Shown here: positions 23,376 through 35,274 of the stretch, one piece after another
Layout: every line of letters starts with the position of its first letter
Numbering within the stretch: the first letter of the stretch is position 1
NCBI GenBank assembly: GCA_958496175.1
Contig: OY292277.1
Coordinates: 34,607,050 to 34,671,049, forward strand
DNA: 64,000 nucleotides
Direction of reading: 5' to 3'
Origin: Sisyra terminalis
Taxonomy: Eukaryota; Arthropoda; Insecta; Neuroptera; Sisyridae
Notes under the pieces: generated by a model
Told to the model about the DNA's origin: nothing
The model's database searches: none
Seen by the model: the letters and a program-made list of their open reading frames with translations, nothing else
Translations under genes and position numbers: made by a program

Positions 23376-23550
23376 AAGCCTACTGGTGGCCGAGTGCTCA
23401 AGATAATCGGTCCAAAACAGGTTAGTGTTGGGTTCGAATTTTGGCATCGAGTGAATTTTTTATATTTCTCGTTTTATGGATTATTAGTAACCCTAGAGTC
23501 GCTAAAGACTATAGTAGTTATAAAATGACGGTAAATAACAGTAAAAAAAT
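23376..23550 (+). mobile_element. tRNA-derived SINE (family A), best-preserved promoter
   Basis: It begins AAGCCTACTGG; A box TGGCCGAGTGC (23387-23397), B box GGTTCGAAT (23431-23439), spacing as in a tRNA. Then comes the family body (ATGGATTATTAGTAA, CCCTAGAGTCGCTAAAGAC, AGTAGTTATAAAATGACGG) and an A-rich end near 23549. The head resembles a Ser/Leu-type tRNA. The open frame at 23441-23623 overlaps it and is not a gene. Confidence 0.75.
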
Positions 23551-25170
23551 AATGGTACTCAAACATGGTTCAAACAAGTTGAAGCCTGGGTTGTTTTTTT
23601 GGTTTAAGAGAACTGGGGTATGAAAAAGTTTGAGAAGCATTACTGCAGGTAACAAATTTAAAACTAGCGATATTTTTTTTTACATTTTTTTTTTTGTTAT
23701 TTCCAAAATAAAATTTTTATTCTCACTAAATTGAATAACATATCAAATATAATATAAAAACAGCATTGTTTCGCTAAACAATATAAAATTAAAAGTTAGA
23801 TTTCTGCATCAAGAAGTATACAGTGGATTTTTCATCAGTGTTTTTATTTTCCTTTTTGAATCACTGAATATAAAAAAACAAAAAACGTTCCATATGAATT
23901 TGTATTAAAATTATGCTTTATTAAATATCTAACAATTTAAAATTTAGCTTAATGATACAAAAGCAATAAAAATTCGATTTATATGAACAAATAAGAATAT
24001 TAACGAATCTTTTTTAAACATTAATGAATTCCGTTGATGAACATCATAAAATGTAAATCAATTTATATTTAACTTAACAAAATACAATTGACGCAATACG
24101 CGAGTAACTATCTATTTTTATTGGAAAATCTCATTAGTAGTCACACTTCATTTATTTTTAATTTTCATTGCATCCATAATATATAATTCTATCATAAGTT
24201 TCATTTGCTTAAAAGTCTCATCCAACTATCAAACTTTTTTAATAAATATTGAAAACTTAGTCTTCTTGTAACTAAATTATCAACTTCTTGAGAAGCTATT
24301 CCATTAACTTTTATTATTATTCATGATAAATCTTCCATATCTATATGCATATACAAAAAGAGTCTCCATTTTTCTTGGTCATGCAACAACTTGAAAATGA
24401 CTTGACCATTTTCATTCATATTTTTTTTAAATTTTCTATTACCTTGCAAAAGGTTTCTACTGCAAGAAAAATTAAGAATATGACGCAGAAAATTGGAAAA
24501 CTTCAGAAAACTTTTCGACTATTTTAACTTTGGGCGTCACTATAATGGCATCTAACAATCAACGAGTTTTGTGTTTCTATATAACCATGTACACCCATGT
24601 ATACCACGTATGTGACTATCAAAGCTTACCGAAAATTGATATTTAATTAATCTTTTAAAATAAAGTATAATGTTAATCAACTAATTGCGATGAACAAACA
24701 TCTCTCAACAAATTCAAAACTGAAAAAACGTAGCGATGGAATGGATTGTACAACTTTATATATTAAGATCGGTGAGACGTTTTCGTTGTTGTAGAGAAAT
24801 AGTCTCTCTCACTCCATCCGCATCTATTCCATGCATATTACAACTTGCTTTGTAATTGAACTACTAAGCTCAACAGATCTCGCTCACTCACTCCTCTCCA
24901 CCCAAATTGCATTTGGTTGTAGTTAAAGTTACTGATCTCTATTCGTAATACTATCCGATAGGTAAGTCGTAAATGGGACTTTAAAGGGCGAATAATTAAT
25001 GAAAGAAACAAGTTTGAACTTTCATTCACCATTTCAAAATCAAAAAAGACCATTTTACATATAAAGAAATTTAGAGTATACCAAAAGGAGTGAAATTGAT
25101 CCATCAAACAACTCATAATATGTTATACTTCGTCCGATGGCTGAAAGACAGTTCATTTCAAGCTATACAA
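23551..25170. other. Intron part without recognised element
   Basis: No gene. The minus-strand 92-codon frame at 24838-25116 overlaps a somewhat GC-richer stretch (24750-25010) but shows no recognisable motif. Confidence 0.3.
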
Positions 25171-25175
25171 CATAA

Positions 25176-25367
25176 ATGATAAAATTAATTAGCAGCATAA
25201 GATCGGGCTATTGTAGCACATTTTTACAGCTAAATTGTACTAATGCAGAAAGGTTAGCCACCTTAACCATGTGTCAAATGGTAAAACAAGAAACAAATAT
25301 TCTGTTTAGAGAAGTTTTGAAGAAAGCAGGAACACTCTCAGTAAACATCCAGTCCCTGCCTAATTAG
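25176..25367 (+). pseudogene. Possible LINE ORF2 C-terminal scrap
   Basis: The 63-codon frame has SSIRSGYCSTFLQLN, then a Cys and ETNILF. This is reminiscent of the region after RNase H in I/Jockey/R1-type LINE polyproteins (RLRSGHC.T..L ... C..C ... E...HILF). Spacing is compressed and one Cys is missing. The match is weak. Confidence 0.3.
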
Positions 25368-25444
25368 GTCTTTAGGAGCGAATTGGCCATAAGAACCATA
25401 CAATTTTGTAGAGATACAGTTAAAAATAAAAATGTGTTAAAGTA

Positions 25445-25570
25445 AGGTGAACATACTTCCCGGATTGGTCGGGACAATTCCGGATTTCTACGTTGCATCC
25501 CGGATTTTTCTAGAAGCAATATTTGTCCCGGATTCAGGTTTTTTGTCCCGAAGTTTTGGAAAGTTTCTTA
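25445..25570. repeat. CCCGGAT-iterated segment, probable transposon end
   Basis: Four TCCCGGAT or GTCCCG blocks within about 110 bp, in both orientations, in a GC-richer island. This style of CCCG/CGGG iteration occurs in the subterminal regions of some hAT transposons. No matching second end was found. Confidence 0.3.
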
Positions 25571-25980
25571 TTTTCAATATTAATTTTAGATATATTTCAC
25601 CTAAAATTATTTTTTAAAATTTGAACCGAAAAAATTGTGCATATCGAAATACGATTGACTAAGACTCAACTTGAAATAGACACACAAAAGCGAATTAAGT
25701 TACTAAAGTTAATTATGAAGAAAATTGTACAGAATTTTATACAATGCTCCAAAGCGAAAAAGACCAACTGAAAAAGATACATAGTTCAAAAAAATAACAA
25801 AAGTTTTGTACTCCGTAATTCTGGTTATAAAAATTTTATTCACATAAAAAAATCCTGATTTTTATTATATCCTGAAATAGTATTTGCTATGTATAATTTT
25901 ATTTAAAAAAATAAGTATTGAAATTATATTTAAGTTATTTAACTTAACTAAAATAAATATATAAGGTCACTTTAAACCTT

Positions 25981-26140
25981 AAGCCTACTGGTGGCTGAGT
26001 GGTTAAAATGACCGCTCCATAACTGGGATTCTCGTATCGAGTAAATTTTCGATGTTTTTCGATTACGGATTTTTATTACCCTAAAGTTGCTAAAGACTTG
26101 AGTAGTTATAAAGCGACGGCAAATAACAATTAAAAAAAAA
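25981..26140 (+). mobile_element. tRNA-derived SINE (family A)
   Basis: It begins AAGCCTACTGG with A box TGGCTGAGTGG (25992-26002), a degraded B box (about 26025-26040), the shared body (AAATTTTCGATGTTTTTCGA, CTAAAGTTGCTAAAGAC, AGTAGTTATAAAGCGACGG) and an A-rich tail at 26131-26140. It is about 160 bp, full length for this family. Confidence 0.75.
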
Positions 26141-28190
26141 CTCAATTTAAATACCATAAGTGAAATATAATGAAATTTTGTGCGCATATGAGTTATAATA
26201 TGTTCAATGTACATATTGGTATGAATTAAAATATGTTAAATTAAATTATTATTAAGAAAGGTTCTAAATATATCAATTAAGCATAAACATATATTTACTT
26301 AAATCTACATTTATAATTAATTATATGGCTTTATTATTGATAACCATGAATCAATTATCGCAAATCAATTTTAAATGGTACGAATTTCACCGAAACCTCT
26401 TATATATTAAATTATTATTAGTTTATCATATACAAAAGAAGTAAAGGGAGGAAAAATTCAATGAAAAAATTATTTTAGTTGAAGATATCCAGACCAGCAG
26501 TTCTTTGTTTAACTCATAAGCTGAATCGTCACCGTTTTTGACAGCTACCACTACTTATTTATTTATTTTTGTACATTTTGCCTAAAGACAAATAACCCAT
26601 TATCAACAAATGTAGAGAATGCTCATAAAAAGGACAAATCACTTGGTTGTAGAAATAAAGGAACAATCAATAAACTTATATTACTCCGAAGTTTCTACTC
26701 GCCAATATCTTCTAAAGATCTCATGAAAGCTCACGCATATAACTATATTAATTTCGGTCATATTTTTGATTAATTTTCTGCTGAATCTGAAAGTTCGTTT
26801 GGATTTGGTGATTTACATTTTAATGAAATATATTTCATTATTCCCTTTTAAATAAATTACCTAAGATTTAAAAAAAGAATCTTGCACCTAGAATAACCAA
26901 ATGTGTATCCACCAAAAGCACAGAATTCGTGGGTACAAATGAGAATTTGGGAAATATTAGTTTTTGTTATAATGTGAATTCAAATGAATCAATTTGTCTT
27001 TGTCACTGGAAACTAAAAGCTTGGTTCATATTTAAATTTAAAATGATGATTACATTATTAAGTAGATTAAAAACAAATTTTACCTGTTATGAAACAAAAG
27101 CCAAAACAAATTAAATTCCTATTTGGTCCTTACAAAAGAACGCTTAGCGTCAACGTGATTTGAAAAACTCATGTCCTTTTTTGTATTTATAATGATAATG
27201 GTTTTGTCCTAAATTATTCAAAAGACATTTAATTGTTAAAATAAATTAAAACAAAATTACATCCTTTACCCATACTCTTTATTAATTTTAAATTAAGCAA
27301 ATAAAATGGTACAATTATTATTTTGTTGAAGTGTACCTTTGTAAAATAAGCTTTTGTGTATGTACAATAATCCTTTTGTAATATTTTTTTAAGAAAATAA
27401 CATGGTTATTGATTGTTTTTTTAGCATAGTAAGTATTATGTAAAAATTTATTCCCTATTTTATTCAATGTGAAATTGTGCTAGGTGTATCAGTGTAGAAT
27501 AACCCGTCAGAACGTCCAAGGAAAAGAATTCCTGTCATAAATATGTCTGGAATTTCAAACCTTCTAAAATATCCACTATAAAAAACATTTTATTTCACGA
27601 AATATCCGTAAAATTCATAACACTGGTGTTGGTGGAGGTAACTTTTTTTTCCTTTTTGCACAATTCAAATAGATTTAATTTCAACACAAAGAAAAACCAG
27701 ACAATGATTTGATTGCCTTTATAAATTTTAGATGTTTATGGAAAATACTCATAAATGTCTGATAATAACGATCCACTAAAGAATCTTTGTTAGTCATATA
27801 ATTTTTAAGCCATAAATTTATTTAAAGAAATTAAAATATGGGAAATTTATTATTGAATCAAAAAGAGACTGTATATTTCGGGAGTATATTTTTCATTTAT
27901 TCATTAAAGCTTATTATTATAAACAATTTTATTTTAACATTGATTGTCGTTTTAATCTAAGAATTACTTGTAAATTTTTGATTAATAAATATCTGATTTT
28001 TGAAAATTTATAGAAAACACTACTATTTTTATTTACTTTTTCTAATAGCTTTTACTTTTTAAGACGATAGGTACATAATACAAACTATAGTAATTATATA
28101 TGTGTCTATGTCTAATATTACATATTTAACATAGCATATTAAATATACTTTAATATTAAATAGTTCAAGAAGAAAAATTTTAGGCAAACT
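26141..28190. other. Intron part without recognised element
   Basis: No supported coding, RNA or repeat feature. Confidence 0.3.
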
Positions 28191-28194
28191 GAAA

Positions 28195-28650
28195 TTTATT
28201 GAAAATTTGTCTTAAAATTTTCAAACACGGACATAAAATTGGATTTAAGTCTAAATCTACTTCGTTTCCATTAACATTATGTTAATGATTTAAATCATAT
28301 ATGTTCTATAATATCCTTATTCCTTAAAATAATTTTTAGGGTATAAAAATGTTTTTCATGGCGAAGAATTGTGAAAAATGTCAAAAATTTTGTAAATTAT
28401 TACTTTTTTATTGTAAACGCTCATTGATCTGTTTATCTCCCGGTTTCAATATGGGTACTAAAGCGGACTGTGACGTCACAGAAGATCCATGGGTGGGCCC
28501 ATCGTTTTTGGACTCTCATTTGCTCACTAAATGCTCAATTTTAATACTTTTTTTCTACCAAAATTTTCATACCTAATAGTTTTCATAACTAATGTCCTTT
28601 ATCGATTGAAAAAAATTAAAAAAATGTGCATATGGTCTATTACATGTATT
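28195..28650 (+). repeat. Dispersed repeat family B, copy 2
   Basis: Shares with 11075-11660 and 58700-59205 the blocks AATGATTTAAA, GTGAAAAATGTCAAAA, GTAAACGCTCA, CTGTGACGTCACAGAAGA, TTTATCGATTGAAAA and GCATATGGTCTATTA. The 75-codon frame inside it (28349-28576) is a by-product. The left ~120 bp is more diverged than in the other copies. Confidence 0.6.
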
Positions 28651-28930
28651 TAAGTATGTGTTTTACTTGCTATATCGGTATTAACTTCAAAATTATTTTT
28701 AAAGAAAAAAGACAATATAATTCTATAATAAATTAATTAATATAATAATTCTATATCAATAACTATATAATTCTTTAAATAACGTATATCAGACAACTAA
28801 CACATCTTAAGAAATATTTTGATAACAATTTATTACTTTACCAAAAGTAATTTTTTTACCAATTCTATTTGGTTTCATTTATTTTTTTAGTACTCGTTAC
28901 TCTTATTTCTATAAATTAAAAATTAATTAA

Positions 28931-28990
28931 TTGAATAATTATTTACGTCGTAGGACTTAATTTTTCTTTATTACAAAACGCTACAACAGC
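28931..28990. repeat. Single end of a MITE related to 36191-36515
   Basis: ATAATTATTTACGTCG, ACTTAATTT and TTCTTTATT match the left arm of the element at 36199-36254. The opposite arm was not found. Confidence 0.35.
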
Positions 28991-29060
28991 CCTCAGCTGT
29001 CATCGTCTGGTACCGTTTCAAATAATTATTCATTACTCAATTAACTGTGACTCGGAAATA

Positions 29061-29854
29061 GTGAAATAAAATAAAATATCTCTCTGTGTTGGAATTAATA
29101 AGTACCACCAATGAATTATATAAAAAAATAACAATTTTAAGCCCCCGGAGCATCAATTTAAAAATACGTTTATTATGTCCGGTTTGACAACAATATGCTG
29201 AATCTCATGTTGTGTACCCAAAGGGGTTGATTTAATTTAACTTTCTTGGAATCACGAATGTTGCAGTTTTGAGATTTATTGGAGTGTGATGTCAGTTAAC
29301 GGTAATTTATTTTCATTTTATGCCTCCTTCTTTCATGCTGTGAACTTGATTGATGTATTATAAGGAGTGAAGTGAAAAAAGGAAAATAATGCAAATTTGA
29401 CTAAATTTTATTTTTTGGAGGTAAAATATTCTGCTGACTCAATTCGCGCTTAATATTATTATTATTGATTTTGAACAAAATGGTACATAAAATACTTTAA
29501 TGCACAAAAATATATTTTAGCCAAGAAAATATTATATTATTGACGAATTTGTTAAGATTTATAGATGGAAGGATGTTCACATTATTTTCTTCATTTTTTT
29601 TTTATTTGCGATTTGCGCATTTTACTCAACCAGAATCCAATACCTCCAATGCCTAAACTATTTCTTGTCACATAGTTTTCCATACACCATAACTCAACCA
29701 TATGGCAAAAGTATTCTTTAGTAGTCATCTTATTTCCATTTTTTATTGATTTCTAATTTACTGCCGATTTAGAATTCCAGTTTGACTAAATATTGTTTTA
29801 ACCAACACTATCGTATTCCATTGGCACTTATCATGGGTTACTATACCTTAAAAC
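29061..29854. other. Intron part without recognised element
   Basis: No coding, RNA or repeat feature was supported. Confidence 0.3.
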
Positions 29855-30088
29855 CTATACCACTAAAAACACTTTTTTATAAGGCCCACGTGTCTTTTTC
29901 GCTTTAATCTCGTTTATGCCCTCAGGTAGTAGCAGATTCGTAAGATTTTCCCTGATTGTGGGAATGATGTAGGCTTCGAATTTGTCCCTTAATTTCGAAC
30001 ATTTTATAGTTATTTCCTCGTCTATGGTTGATAGTAACAGGTCATGGTGCAGGATGAAAAATCTTATGAATCTGGGGCACTCTATCAC
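29855..30088 (-). pseudogene. Unrecognised 77-codon frame with coding-like composition
   Basis: The minus-strand frame reads ECPRFIRFFILHHDLLLSTI, then a charged segment (DEEITIKCSKLRDKFEAYII), and ends EIKAKKTRGPYKK before a stop. Amino-acid use is balanced and charged rather than Phe/Ile/Asn-rich, and local GC is higher than the flanks, which suggests former coding sequence. No family recognised, and no convincing splice sites. Transposon origin is likely given the surroundings. Confidence 0.25.
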
Positions 30089-30299
30089 CAGTCAATAGTC
30101 TGTTTATTCTTAATTCTTTTTATTTAAGAACTTGATGCTGGTCACCAAAGTTCACATTTGTAAGTCTAAGTCGGTCAGAAGACTTGAAAAAAAACGAATA
30201 TTTTTAGTAAAAGGGATAGTCTTACTGGTAATAAGCCATTTTATTAGGCGTAGGCAAAAGCGGAGTTTACTTATGTGGACTTTCCATGATACTCTGAAG

Positions 30300-30537
30300 C
30301 AGTGGTTCTTAATTTTATTGAAGGTACTGACCCCCATCAGTTTTATTTGCCCACTCGCCGAATCCTTCTTATTTGTTTAAATAAAATATAGTTTTTTTCT
30401 AGTTCTAAACATTGGTACATACTTATTCATTGGTTATATAAGTCGGAGGTATGTAAAATGTCTTTACCTTCACCAAGCCCACGAGACTGACTCACCGAAT
30501 CCCTGGAATTCCATTGAGTCCATGTTAAGAATCACTG
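30300..30537. mobile_element. hAT-type MITE, 238 bp
   Basis: Ends CAGTGGTTCTTAA (30300) and, inverted, CAGTGATTCTTAA (ending 30537) are the classic hAT terminal inverted repeats. The 8-bp flanks (CTCTGAAG and GTCTAGAG) agree at five of eight positions, a decayed duplication at best. The GC-richer interior shares a segment with 33381-33470. No transposase. Confidence 0.6.
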
Positions 30538-31112
30538 GTCTAGAGTATGAAATGAGAATCATAGGTACTTTAAATCATCCACCATAGGTTTTACTCTACC
30601 TTCCAGATTTATTGGAAGTTGCTTTATTTTAGTTTTTAAAGTGAATTTTATAACTTTTCATCAGGAGTTAGTCTAGTTCTTCATTTTTTATCATTCTTCT
30701 ATTATTCTCACACATGGGCCTAAACATTTTTTGCTGTTTCTTTGCAGTCTCCTTTACTTAATGTAGCGATATGATCTACGAACTGTGCCTACCTTTTTCG
30801 TGTAAGATACTATAATTATAACCTTTAGAACTTATCAAAAGAAATCACAGATATCATAAGTCTTAGTTTAAAAATAGTTCCTGATTCTTTTTTTTTTTGA
30901 GAAGTATAATCGTTTCCATAATGCATATACATCGCATTAATTTACAAGTGATAGGCACTCCTTTGTCTTTTCCTAAATTACAAGATCAAGGAAATGAATG
31001 GGTAGTGAGCTTTTCTCCCTTTAAGTAGATTCTGGCAAAGCTTTAAATTCTATTTGCCTGGTGTAACATCGATTAGATTAGGTACCCATCGACTATAACG
31101 TTGCTTTGTGTA
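30538..31112. other. Intron part without recognised element
   Basis: Nothing supported. Confidence 0.3.
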
Positions 31113-31250
31113 TAATAAGGTTTGAACCAATAGGAAATGTAACATTTATTATTTAGTCAAAAGTAACGATCAAAGGTTGTAACAAAATTGCTCATTGTAA
31201 AAGCATCGAAAAACTTTATTGTTATTCTCATTATAAATTTAATATAAAAT
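31113..31250 (-). repeat. Diverged inverted copy of 32030-32173
   Basis: The reverse complement of this stretch matches 32030-32173, most clearly over CCTTTGATCGTTACTTTTGA and the following TAAATAATAAATG. It is older than the 470-bp inverted repeat beside it. Confidence 0.5.
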
Positions 31251-32192
31251 ACTTCTATATTTGTTTTTAATTTAAATTGCGGCGGAAGTGTTTAATATTT
31301 ATTCTTTATTTACTTTTCGAACAAAGTATATGAAATATTAATTTTCATGGTAGAAACAATTTGATCGTGGTATAAGGATAGAAAACCTACTCATGTTTGT
31401 CCCATTAAAATTTGCATTAAAAATTGAAACTTTAAGAGAAGACGTAAGATTAAAGACCATAAATTAAAAAATTATTTAAAAGCTTAAAAGCTTATGTAAA
31501 ATTTATCTTAGAAATAAATTGTATATTATCGGAGTTTATACGCTAAAGGTATTCCTAAAAGTTATATTATGGTAATTTACGTTTTTCCAGTTTGTAAAAA
31601 TTGGTAAGTTTTTTTTTTGTTTAGTAAAAAAATTGTTTTAAACTTACTTTCGAACTTTCTCCAATTTTCCTTTAAAATGTGTTCGTTTCAAATTTGAAAA
31701 TTTTAAAAGAAAGAATCATAAAATTTTATCAATACGTGAATAATGGGTGCAAACATTAAGTCCTTATTTTGTAATAGGTTGTAGATAGTAGGTGTAAGAT
31801 AAAAAATTTCCATTATAACTTGTTGAATGGAATCAGGAAAATAACATATATAGCACATGCTTATGAAAGACGATAAAAATCTTTATGTGAGTTACATTAT
31901 TGAAAAATGATTCGTAATCCAAATTGAAAAAAAAAACTTACATCGAGTTTTCAATGCTGGATAAATTTCTTAGTTCTTCAAACGTTGAGAATATAACTTT
32001 CATTGATTATTATTATTTTTACTTGATCCAAAATAGTATTTGAGCTTAATTTCACTAACAGGATAACAATAAAATTATACCATGTTTTTGCAATGAGTAA
32101 TTTTATAATAACCTTTGATCGTTACTTTTGATTAAATAATAAATGGTACATTTCTATTGGTTGAAACCTAATTATAAACTTAGACCGTTTAG

Positions 32193-32623
32193 AGTTACGA
32201 TCCCTCGTAAACAATCCCAACTTCAACCCCAAAATGACACTTTTGTACTTAAGTATACTTTTATATAACTTTCTAGAAGTCTTTCGATATGAATTAGCAC
32301 ATGTTAATTACGTGCCATTTATAAAATTGTAACCTTAATCTTATTGTCAACTAATGCGAAATATAAAAAAAATATAATAACTTAAAATGTAATTAATAAT
32401 TAAATAAGGAGAAATATTTAGTAACCATTCGTTCTGGTTACCAAGGTACCGGTTAACCGGTTATTTCTCGTGTATTTTTAAGTGTTAATTAGAATTAACG
32501 ATAAACAAAGAAATTATAAAGTGTTTGACTATTGTAAATAAATGAAAAAAAATAAATATAAAACGTTTTTTGGACATTCAAAATTTAATTACATCGCTTC
32601 CTTTTTAAACACCCAAACATAAT
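32193..32623 (+). repeat. LTR of an LTR retrotransposon, copy 2
   Basis: Same family as 10126-10774, with shared ordered blocks CTCGTAAACAA, CCCCAAAATGACACTTTT, TTAGCACATGTTAATT, TTATAAAATTGT and ACACCCAAA. It lacks the TATA-bearing ~180 bp present in copy 1. It is followed directly by two primer-binding-like sequences and no gag/pol. Confidence 0.6.
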
Positions 32624-32690
32624 TGGTGACGAGGACGGGATCTTAACACAATCCAGCCAAAACTACATCACTGGCAAAGAGGATGGGATC
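32624..32690 (+). other. Two tandem tRNA-Ser-like primer-binding sites
   Basis: TGGTGACGAGGACGGGATC starts at 32624, and a second TGGCAAAGAGGATGGGATC starts at 32672, 48 bp later. Both approximate the complement of the tRNA-Ser 3' end. A third partial CGAGGACGACGA follows near 32728. A single site is normal; the repetition suggests a local tandem duplication of the LTR-leader junction. Confidence 0.45.
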
Positions 32691-33380
32691 TTCACATCAT
32701 TCGACCCTAAATATATATACATATTACCGAGGACGACGATAGAGTTCTTCCGAATCAGACGTACATACACACATTATAAAATATATAACTATATTAACAT
32801 TTGGTACCTTATCCGCCATAATACTTAAATTAAAATTTGGCAACTTTCATTAGCTCTGAATGGTAAAGTGTTGCTATTAGTGGGGGATACAAACTACGCT
32901 CAAATACTATTTTGGATCAAGTAAAATAATAATAATCAATGAAAGTTATATTCTCAACGTTTGAAGAACTAAGAAATTTATTCAGCATTGAAAACTCTAT
33001 GTTTTTTTTTTTTCAATTTGGATTTCGAATCATTTTTCAATAATGTAACTCGCATAAAGATTTTTATCGTCTTTCATAAGCATGTGCTATATATGTTATT
33101 TTCCTGATTCCATTCAACAAGTTATAATGGAAATTTTTTATCTTACACCTACTATCTACAACCTATTACAAAATAAGGACTTAATGTTTGCACCCATTAT
33201 TCACGTATTGATAAAATTTTATGATTCTTTCTTTTAAAATTTTCAAATTTGAAACGAACACATTTTAAAGGAAAATTGGAGAAAGTTCGAAAGTAAGTTT
33301 AAAACAATTTTTTTACTAAACAAAAAAAAAACTTACCAATTTTTACAAACTGGAAAAACGTAAAGACTCTCATTGCATAC

Positions 33381-33470
33381 TCCAGACCCAGTTAACCTGG
33401 GTTCTCTTGAACCCCAGGAGCTTGGTTAGTCAGTCTCACGGGTTCGGTGGGTTCTTTATGGTTCTGTTCT
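33381..33470 (+). repeat. hAT MITE fragment related to 30300-30537
   Basis: AACCTGGGTTCTCTTGAACC, then TTAGTCAGTCTCACGGG and TTCGGTGGG, match the reverse complement of 30470-30530 in order. It begins directly beyond the right arm of the long inverted repeat. Confidence 0.45.
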
Positions 33471-35270
33471 TCAGTAATGACATGGTGTAGACGGCATATA
33501 CGCTGTATTATTGTATTTGTTTTTCTATTAGCTTTGCAAAAACAAAATTCATTAAAAATAAAAAATAAAACAACCAAAACATAAAAAACGAAAAATCAGG
33601 ATTAGGACACAGGAATTCTCAAAAATCTCCAACTTAATAATGATATGATTGTTATGCCAGATTCTAGTAAAAAAAATTTCAATCTTCTTCAACTTTAGAT
33701 AAAACATCAGTAAGGCAAAACATGTTATTAAATTGTACGGATGGATTAAATGAATAAAAATTCTTTACGTAAGTCAAATTGTACAAAGTTTTTTACGTTT
33801 TTAATATATCACAGTTCAAATTATTTTAATATAAATTTTTTCATTTTTCTTCATTTTTAAAAACTCAGTGTCGACAAATTCACTGATATGCAAAAATTTA
33901 ATATTTCTCTCCGTCAGCAACTGCCTATATATTGCAACATTTTGCTGTTCAAAAATTAAAATGAATTTATACTTTTGCGTCTCTTTCGTAACAATACGGT
34001 CGAAAGGTTTCAATGATTGTGATAAACCTTACATTTAACAATAATTAGTTGAGCGAAACATCATTCAAACGAAGCCTGACAACTTTAATTTAGAGAGGAA
34101 TTTTCATCGCTGCAAAAGCGATAATACCGATTTCCCGTTTTTGTTGTATCTTTTTCTTTTCTTGAATCCGATGAGAGAAATTTTCGTAAATATCTCCGAA
34201 ATTGGGTTATTGTTCTCATGAATAATGTAGGTATATATGCCGATGGCTTGAATAAATAGAAAATCGATTAAGAATATTTATCATATCAGTTCTAAGGAAT
34301 TCAGCTAAATTATTTTCTTTCAACAATAAAGAAAGTTCAACGTAACTTTTCTTTCTAGTACTTTCAATTTACTTTTTCATTGGAACCATAAAAGCTTACA
34401 AAAGCTTATTTCTGTTACCATAGCTTTTCTCCAATTCTTGATTTATACCTATATCAAACTGGTTTTCACAATTTTTGATTAAGAAAAGGCAATCTCAAGG
34501 TTTGAAAAATTTAATTCAGTAAAAGCTCATTTTTTTTTTCATTTTTTTCGTTTATATTTTCTTTTTTATATTTAACGTCCTCACATTTTCAACTTTCAAA
34601 TGGATACAGCTTTATGCTTTAACATGTTTAAAATTTTTAAGAGAACTGTCAAGATCACGGAAATGAGAACAATGAGATTGCAGTGAATAGCGTAACCAAA
34701 ACTTCATCCTTTTACTCATTCCCATTCCTGGATTTCTCTTAAAGTACTTGAAACAACACAGGAAATGGTCCAAATGTAGCATAACACGAATTTAAACTAA
34801 ATACGAGAAAACGATGTAATAATGTAAAATCGTTTCGACTTTACAATTCCCAAACGAAACTAACATAGTTTGATTCTAACATATTAAATTTTTTGATGTT
34901 TATACTGTGAAAAATTCAAGAAAAATCTAGTCTTGTTGAAATTTTCATTTTGATTCCGATAGTTCAATAAATAGTTATTTGTTTTTGGTGCATTACTAAA
35001 AGATTAACATTTACAACATTGAACTCATATACTATACTCATTAACTCGATTAATTTCCTTGACTTCACCATTTGTTTCATTTGATCATCTACATTACTCG
35101 ATGTATTCACTCGATTTATAAACTCGGCTTAGTTACTCATCTCCAACCGATTCAATCACTTGATGTAAAACCAAAAGACAGTAACCTAATAGACCAAATA
35201 AGGCATAATAGTAAAAGACTGAAGTTTATGTTTTTTTAATTTAAAAATGTTAAGAACTTGTGAAAAGAAC
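33471..35270. other. Intron part without recognised element
   Basis: A minus-strand 65-codon frame at 33816-34013 has mixed composition but no recognisable motif. Nothing else was supported. Confidence 0.3.
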
Positions 35271-35274
35271 TTGT

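Larger units (their letters stand above)
31576..33364. repeat. Long inverted repeat, arms ~470 bp, around an LTR
   Basis: Left arm 31576-32045 and right arm 32898-33364 are reverse complements with only a few scattered differences over their whole length, by eye. The 852-bp spacer (32046-32897) contains LTR copy 2 with its primer-binding sites. The arms have no coding capacity. Such near-identity in decayed surroundings indicates a recent duplication or an element with long terminal inverted repeats. Transcription through it, expected since it is intronic, would give a long hairpin RNA. Confidence 0.8.
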
